Notes under the pieces: model-generated
Told to the model about the DNA's origin: nothing
Seen by the model: only the letters and a program-made list of their open reading frames with translations
Database searches by the model: none
Shown: positions 57,621 through 64,000 of the stretch, in pieces
Numbering within the stretch: position 1 is the first letter of the stretch
How the letters are laid out: each line of letters begins with the position of its first letter
Made by a program: the position numbers and the translations under genes
Assembly: GCA_015680685.1 (NCBI GenBank)
Contig: MNCI01005867.1
Span: 63,271 to 127,270 of the forward strand
Direction: 5' to 3'
Origin: Gnetum montanum
Taxonomy: Eukaryota; Streptophyta; Gnetopsida; Gnetales; Gnetaceae
Length of the DNA: 64,000 nucleotides

Positions 57621-59309
57621 TGAAACATCCTAAAATTTTAAGGCATCCTTGCTTCATCAGGTCCTTATGATTCAGGCAGCACTATGGTAGTTCTTCAGGA
57701 GATGGATGCTCTGATGTTCAGATTGTCCAGCCTGACAAGTTTTCTACTCCCTTTATTGACAAGCTCAAAGGATCCCCTAGCTTGCCCACCTGAGTAGTTC
57801 ATCCAATTGATAGTCTACTCATAAGCGATGCGTGAAGTTGTCAGCAGTGCTCAAAATGCACAAAACAGTTCAGCACGTTTTCTAAGTCAAGAAGTTTGCT
57901 ACGCTACGCTATGCTATGTAGCGTAGCAGGCTTTAAAAAATGGTCGTAAAACGAAATGCTACTCCATGATACGCTACGCAGCGTAACAAAAGCCAAAGTC
58001 AATTCCCTCGCTCAACTCCAAGTCCTTCGGCAATGACTCCTTCCATCAGAAAGCGACAAGTTTAGCGAAGAGCAGGCCATGTTGGCTGTTATGCTATGCT
58101 ACACTACATAGCATAGCACAACGTAGCAACTCTACAGAAGTGACAAAAGGCATCTCAAAGTGTAGGATCAAAAAGTTCGCAAGCTTCGCATTGAAAAGAA
58201 CAAAGGTTGCAGATTTTTGGCATTTCTGCGATTAAGGCCAGTTGTTATGCTATGTTATGCTACGTAGCGTAGCAAATATGAAAAATCAATTAGAGCACTT
58301 CAAAGGTTTCCAGAACATGCAACAGCCCTGAAAGCAAGTTTCTGCTCAAACTGGTGGCTATGCTATGCTACGCTGCATAGCGTAGCACAACATAGCAGGA
58401 TGCTACACTACACCGACATGCTACGCCCCAAGGCGTAGCACAGCGTGGCCAGCAGCTATGCTACATCAATGCATCTGCTTGAATAGCAAGCTACTACACT
58501 ACACCACATGCTATGTACAGCGTGGCGAGTAGTTATGCTACATCAATGCATCGCACCTGTTTGAACCATTGGCACATATCTCCAAGTTCTGACAGCGTAA
58601 TTACAGCATGGCAGACTCGTTGATCAGTCCTGCATGTCCATGTAGCATAGACATGTCAACACGGGCCTAGGACACGTGGCATCCAAACCGCATCTTTTGT
58701 GTGCTCTTGGTCCTATAAATACACCGACAAGCAACAATCAAGGGGTGGGCAATTTTGAGCACCTTTGCACATAATCGACAAACTTGACCAGTTACCAAAT
58801 TCTGTTAGTAGCTAGCAAAACAAACCCCCTTGTTTTTATTTAGCATCTGGTTAACAAGCTAGCTCTATGACATCCGGGCATTGTTAGCTTTGGAGTCCAT
58901 GTTTAAGCACATTGTTGGCTTGCTTGGAACATCCTGGTTACTTTTGGGATCTCTCTGCTTCCTAGTGTTGTACAACCAATTGTATCCACCTAGCAAAGTA
59001 AAGTCATAAATTTGAAGTGGTGAATTCCTTAACTTCTGCTTTGTTCTTCTCTTTATCACTGCATTTTACATTGTTATCGTCTTCCCGCATTCAACAAATT
59101 TCATTTCATGTTATAAGCATTGCTTTTGCATTAAACGTTTGCAAAAGGTTATAGAAACACTGATTAAGTCCCTATCTGATCGACCAGACTGTTTAGGGCG
59201 TCCTTTTTTCATTTTATTCAACACGGCCCTCGCATGGATCCAGGGTTAAGACTGTCACAACCGACGACCTCTCGATGTTTTCCAGCCACTGACATTTTTA
59301 GTCGCTACA
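57621..59309 (+). repeat. 3' LTR of B
   Basis: 1689 bp, TGAAACA to GCTACA, with the same GCTACGCTATG/TAGCGTAGCA crowd (57895-58560). A G-box CACGTG within ACACGTGGC (58672-58680) precedes TATAAAT (58714-58720) by about 36 bp. In the 5' LTR the G-box reads CACATG. Confidence 0.9.
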
Positions 59310-60860
59310 CCATGGCCATCATCAGGATCATGACTTTGATGAACCACTACTTGCCACTCAAAGCATGCTCAACATAGCAGAGGTAGTTCACATACCTACC
59401 AAGCATTTGCAAGATAACTGGATCAAGCACCTTGATATGAACAACATTCCTAGGTTTGAAGGAGGACATAACTATGATCAATAGACTTACCTGCAAGCAT
59501 TTCATGATGCCTACACCTTGCAAAATATTGAAACTAAATGATAGAAACTCAAGTTGTTCTCTCAAATGCTCATCAAGAAGGCAGAAAGCTGGTACTGATC
59601 TTTGGAGCCAGAATTGATCAGGCAATGGAATATGATGTTGGAGCTCTTCAATGAAAAATACCAAACTTACTCCAGGGTGTCTAATCTAAGATGACAAATT
59701 CAAGGGTGGAAACAAGGTAGCCATGAGCCCTTAGATGCAGCCATGAGTAGATATTACTCATTGTTGCATCGATGCCCTAGTCATGGCTACCCTCTGCAGA
59801 AGCAGCTCCACCATGTCATAGATGGGCTCCGTTTTGAAACAAGAAGGACTCTTGGTGTTTATGCTCAAGGATGGTTATTCGAGTTAAGGGCTCATCAGCT
59901 TCAACGATTAATTGAGCAAGTAGCCAAGGAAGAGGGAGAACTACAAAAACAGGAAAGCATAGAGGAATATAATCGAGACCCTTCCATCCTGAAGAGAGAG
60001 TTCTGATTTTGTGAAGACGAGGAGGAGTCATCTCTAGATGCAGCAATGAACAGAAAAACTTTACCCATACAAAAATTCACTTCTAAAATTTTGGCCAAGG
60101 TGGACAAGATATGGGATTCTTTGGATGAAAAATTTCAAAGTGTTCTAAAAATCGCAAAAGCATACAAGGAATAAAGTAATGATCCAGATTGATGAAGGAG
60201 AAAAAAGGCTGAACATGCCTACCACAAAGGTAAGGGCAAGGTTGCTGCGGTAGAACAAGTTGCAGACTCGAACACTGAGGAAGACGATGGATGTGACATA
60301 TGCTAGTATGAACATCCTAAGGGATGGTGCCCTATGGTGTCACATTTGCAAGAGTCTGGGTTGTATGCTCTAAATCCTCACTTAGCAAAAAGGCAAACAC
60401 CTCAAAGATTACCTTATCCCCAAGGAAATTCCAGGCAGTTCCACCAGCAATAGGGATATTATTGAAGTGGAGCTCCTCCGCAACCATATGAGCACTACCA
60501 GCAATGGAAACACCCAAAATTGTGGGGGATGCCACCCCTAAGGCAGTAGTACCCTTATCGATAGCTAGATTCTTATGGGTACTACGTTCAGCAGCCAATC
60601 TTCCCACAGGACTCTTCTAGTCATGCAACCTTCCAAAATCATTACTACCCTCCAGAATACTTTCAAGCCCAATCTTCGTCACCTAAGGGAAAAAACCCAC
60701 ATCTGCACTATCCTCTGCCACCTCCTACTACCATACCTATCCATCAACCATCAACTCAACTACCTCCTACTTTACCCATGCAGGGAGAAATACCTCCACA
60801 ACCATAGTAGCGTAATGCCACAAGGGCTGTCAATCTACAACCAACTCCCCAGATGAGTAG
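59310..60860 (+). pseudogene. gag: gag of A5, second part
   Basis: Resumes directly after B. The core reads HLDMNNIPRFEGGHNYD (about 59430), AYTLQNIE, LIKKAESWY, MMLELFNEKYQTYSRVSNLR (about 59631-59690), and EPLDAAMSRYYSLLHRCPSH (about 59719-59775). This is the best preserved gag of the family, with about one stop per 60 codons. The C-terminal region holds KVDKIWDSLDEKFQ (about 60097-60138) and a Pro/Gln-rich tail to about 60860. Confidence 0.7.
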
Positions 60861-61008
60861 GTCAGAATCAAAACCATGGAAACATTCTTTTTTCTAACTT
60901 AATAACCTAAACACACCCTCACACTCATCTGCAGCCAATGCCCCTACATCTTCAACTACCTCTGACACTCAATCCTTTGAGCAACCTTCGAAACAAACAT
61001 CTTCCAAC

Positions 61009-61580
61009 ATGCAAACCATCATGTTAACACATGCTGTAACGAATTGGATTAAGGTGGGTCATCTCCCTCAAAAATTGGTTGATCTAGGAAGACCCCTCAT
61101 ATACCTTCAAGTAGCAAGGAACCAACCATGTAAAGCTCTTTTGGATTCAAGGTCAGGTGCCAACCTGATTTCACATGATATGTATAAGACTTAGAACCTA
61201 CCCCTGTTGAAGGAGAGCAACATTCAGCTTGAGTTAGCAAACCAATCCATTACCATTCTCTTGGAATTGGTAGAAGATATTGTAACCACCATTTGTGGGT
61301 GATCCTACCCTACTAATTTCCTGGTGATCGGTGTCGATAACTACAAGGGGGACTTCCCAATTATAATGGGAAGAGCATGGCTTAGCATGGTGGATGCACA
61401 TTTGGGACTCTGAGATCTCTCCCTTCAAATTTCCAATGAAAATCCCTTTGGGAAGATCAAGAAGAAGCGTGTTCCATGCATCACATACAGTGACTTCAGG
61501 TGCAACTATGTACAGCAACTCTAGTCTGTTGAGCAGACATCCATTCAAACATGCAATCAATGTGCTGCCGAATCATGAAT
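61009..61580 (+). pseudogene. pol: Protease of A5
   Basis: CKALLDSRSGANLISHDMYK lies at about 61131-61190. The glycine or serine after DS is Arg here, which would damage the active-site loop, although the Asp remains. DFPIIMGRAWLSMVDAHLGL (about 61351-61410) corresponds to the ILGRxWL end. DLSLQISNENPFGKIKKKRV follows. One stop lies within the loop after DMYKT. Confidence 0.65.
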
Positions 61581-61829
61581 TCAATGATGCCTATACGCAG
61601 CAGCTACTAATCAATAAGGCACCTAATGGCTAATTGTTGATTCTGATAGTGGCACCCTATCCATGGAACCCTCTAAGAACCTTGTATGTACCTATATGAA
61701 GAGCATAGATGAACTGGAATAGGTCCATTAGTAACTTTCCACTACTAATGATGCTACCAATTAGGAAAAGCTGTAGATCCCTAAAAGCTTTAAATAGGAG
61801 CCCCTAGAACTAAAGCTCTTACTAGTCAA

Positions 61830-62600
61830 TCTAGAATATGCATTCTTGCAAAATGGTAAGCTAGTAATAATCAATGCCACTCTTGCTCCTGAGAAAAAGA
61901 AGAAGTTTCTAAGGATGGTAAACAAGTGGTTGACTACCTTCGCATGGTCATATCTTAAGTTAACAGGGATTGATCCTAGGGTATGCCAACATCAAATCTA
62001 TATCGATCCTTCCATGAAGCCACAACGACAACTACAAAGATGATTGAATCCCAAACTTAAATAGATCATCAAAGATGAAATTGAGCAATTGTTGAAGGTA
62101 GGATTCATCTACCCCATTGCGGATAGTGAGAGGAGCAGCCTACTCATTATTGTACCAAAAAAGGATGGTAAATGGAGGGTCTATATCGATTTTTGATTAC
62201 TAAACATGGCAACCTTTCAGGATCATTTTCGACTCCCATTTGTGGACCAGGTGTTGGATACCATTTCGAGGCATTATTACTATAGCTTCCTGGATGGTTA
62301 CAGTGGCTATAACCAAATCCAAATTGCATCACAAGACCAGGCCAAGACAACGTTTACAAGCCCCTAGGAGACTTTTGCATACAAGAAGATGTCCTTTGGC
62401 CTGTGTGACGTGCCTGCAACCTTCCAACGCCTTGTCCTCAGCATCTTCTAGTAGCAAATCGACAATGGTGTAGAAGTTTTTATGGATGACTTCTCCACCT
62501 ATGTGGCAACATTCGAGCAAGCCTTGGAGTCTTGAGTAGGTTTTGAAGCGATGTGTAGAAACTAACTTATGGCTCAACTGGCAACAGAGCCACCTAAAAG
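61830..62600 (+). pseudogene. pol: Reverse transcriptase of A5
   Basis: Blocks in order: KLVIINATLAPEKKKKFL (about 61858), IIKDEIEQLLKVGFIYPIAD (about 62066-62125), KKDGKWRVYIDF (about 62158), FLDGYSGYNQIQIA (about 62288-62328), MSFGLCDVPATFQRLVLSIF (about 62390-62448), VEVFMDDFSTY at about 62471. The catalytic FMDD pair is intact. In-frame stops at 62041, in YIDF., near 62366 and in the 62447 region, plus a frame change near 62530, break it. The text is Athila-type. Confidence 0.75.
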
Positions 62601-63430
62601 TTTAAGAAGGCATTGTTTTGGGGGCATCGAATTTCACAAGCAAGGATCAAAGTGGATCCTAAGAAAATTAGGGTTATCCAAGGAATTACCAGTCATTCGG
62701 GAACTGTAAGGGATTTCTAATTGTTCCTTGGACACACAGGTTACTATCAGCGCTTCATCGAGAATTTTTCAAAGATCGCCAAGTCGTTGGTAGAGCCAAC
62801 CAAGAAAGACGTCCCATTTGTTTGGACTAGAAAATGTGAATATGCATTCCAAACACTAAAGCAAAAACTCGTAGAGACTCCAATTCTATGAGCCCTCGAT
62901 TGGTCCAAACCATTTCACATCATGACAAATGCGTCTAATTATGCATTGGGAGCCATGCTCACACAGTTGGATGACCAGAAGCATCCATATTACATCCACT
63001 GTGCAAGTCATAGTATTGTGGGTGCTCAGCTAAATTACACCACCACCGAAAAGGAGTTAATGGTAGTGGAGTTTTCCTTGGAAAATTTTAGCCACTATGT
63101 GCTCAGATACAAGCTGTTTGTGCATATGGACCATAGTGCCATCTAGTTCCTTATTAACAAATCAACGGTGAGCCCCCGTGTCATACAGTGGCTCATGATC
63201 CTTTAAGAATTCAATCTTACTATGGTAGACAAAAATGGAACTGAGAATGTCGTTGCCAATCACTTATCTCGATTACGATGGAATAGCACAAAGGATAAGA
63301 AGCCACTCTCTGACCAGTTTCCAGATGAACTCCTCTTTGTTGGAGCAATCGCAAAGGAGGCTCCCACAGAAGTGAATTGGTTTAACAACATCCTTACCTA
63401 TCTTCTTACACAAGAGCTGCCAAAGGAGTT
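62601..63430 (+). pseudogene. pol: RNase H of A5
   Basis: FLGHTGYYQRFIENFSKIAK (about 62723-62780) is the connection; FHIMTNASNYALGAML (about 62910-62957) has Asn where the first RNase H Asp is expected. YTTTEKELMVVEFSLENF (about 63036-63090) keeps the Glu, and HMDHSAI (about 63124) is the typical HTDHxAL. MVDKNGTENVVANHLSRLRW closes the domain (about 63222-63280). Confidence 0.7.
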
Positions 63431-63439
63431 GGATCATCA

Positions 63440-64000
63440 AAAGAAATAATAGTTTCTTCACAAATCCAAGCACTTCATGGAAATTAATGGACACCTTTAC
63501 AAGGTGTGTGCAGATGGCTTGGTTTGATGGTACATCCCTGATGCAGATCAATTGCACGTCCTCCAAGATGCTCATGAGGGCCCTTATGGGGGCCATTATG
63601 CAGGAAGGCACATGGCCATTAAGATCCTACTCATGGGATACTACTAGCCTACACTCTTCAAAGATGCTCAATGGTTCGTCCGCTCTTGTGATCGATGTCA
63701 ATGAGATGGTGGGATGATGACAAGAATGGAGGGACCTCAACAGTGAATTTAGCCACTCAAACCCTTCAACATTTGGGGCATTGACTTCATGGGCCCTATC
63801 GCACCCATTTCAAATGAGAAGGTGTACATGATTGTTGTGGTCGACTACTGCACCAAATGGGCAGAGGTGGTAGCTGTCACCAACTGTTCCTCAACCATAG
63901 GTGCATAGTTTGTTCAACCACAAATCGTGAATAGGTTTGGAGTGTTGTGTGCATTCATTTCAGATAATGGCACTCACTTTATGGGTGCTACCTTTCGTAA
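63440..64000 (+). pseudogene. pol: Integrase of A5, cut by the window end
   Basis: HEGPYGGHYAGRHMAIKIL, then WFVRSCDRCQ (about 63672-63703), gives the H-H-C-C zinc site. Core: FNIWGIDFMGP (about 63768), VVVDYCTKWAEVVAV (about 63837-63880), ISDNGTHFMG (about 63957-63986). Both aspartates of the catalytic triad visible here are intact; the Glu lies beyond 64000. Stops interrupt the frame. Confidence 0.7.

Larger units (their letters stand above)
40804..59309 (+). mobile_element. Element B: complete Tat/Ogre-type Ty3/gypsy retrotransposon with antisense gene
   Basis: It is an 18,506-bp insertion flanked by a perfect 5-bp duplication CCATG (40799-40803 and 59310-59314). Order: 5' LTR, primer site, long leader frame plus gag, protease, a 5.8-kb block with an antisense spliced gene, reverse transcriptase, RNase H, a second (aRH) RNase H, integrase, tandem repeats, 3' LTR. 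The dual RNase H and the CDYHQQCGHNTDYC knuckle are Tat/Ogre traits. The two LTRs differ at 21 of their first 184 positions by hand alignment, 18 being transitions, so the insertion is old. It lies in gag of A5. Confidence 0.9.

Overview
The window looks like nuclear DNA of a seed plant with a large, repeat-rich genome. A gymnosperm is my inference, from the age and depth of the nested elements. I support one ordinary host gene: a small-heat-shock-protein-like (alpha-crystallin domain) protein with a very long Pro/Glu-rich linker and a C-terminal membrane anchor (8208-10188). Almost everything else is decayed transposable elements. No rRNA, tRNA gene or CRISPR array was seen.

Layout. 1-5299 is the 3' part of an Athila-like Ty3/gypsy element (A1, + strand), followed by an inverted LTR (5401-6317). 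6318-10900 holds the host gene, its flanks and SINE-like pieces. 10900-19052 is a scrapyard: a tRNA-like SINE, an LTR-like block, an antisense Ty1/copia fragment, an RTE-type LINE cut by a SINE with a clean target-site duplication, an L1-type fragment, and a Ty1/copia gag (C1). From 19053 to the end the elements are nested. C1 is cut by a partial LTR (A0), A0 by A2 (+), A2 by A3 (-), A3 by A4 (+), A4 by A5 (+), and A5 by B. The A elements share LTRs that begin TGATGA and end TCATCA, followed by a binding site that fits tRNA-Asp. B (40804-59309) is an 18.5 kb Tat/Ogre-type element with both LTRs and a perfect 5-bp target-site duplication (CCATG). A solo LTR (20843-22425, - strand) of a B-related family sits inside A2.

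The most interesting content is in the retroelements' accessory genes. B carries, between protease and reverse transcriptase, a gene on the opposite strand (51589 down to 47155). It has its own TATA box, about eight exons with good GT/AG borders that mostly keep phase, and an acidic C-terminus. The Athila-like elements carry a different accessory gene on the sense strand between integrase and 3' LTR. It also has its own TATA box and a leader donor site. In both families the short repeat typical of the element's LTR U3 recurs just upstream of the accessory gene's TATA box. B's motif (TAGCGTAGCA and its complement) also recurs in the antisense gene's introns but not its exons.

All coordinates come from reading by eye. 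Family assignments rest on remembered motifs and not on searches. All retroelement genes are broken by stops, indels or lost catalytic residues. The least damaged pol is that of A5, which keeps FMDD in its reverse transcriptase.
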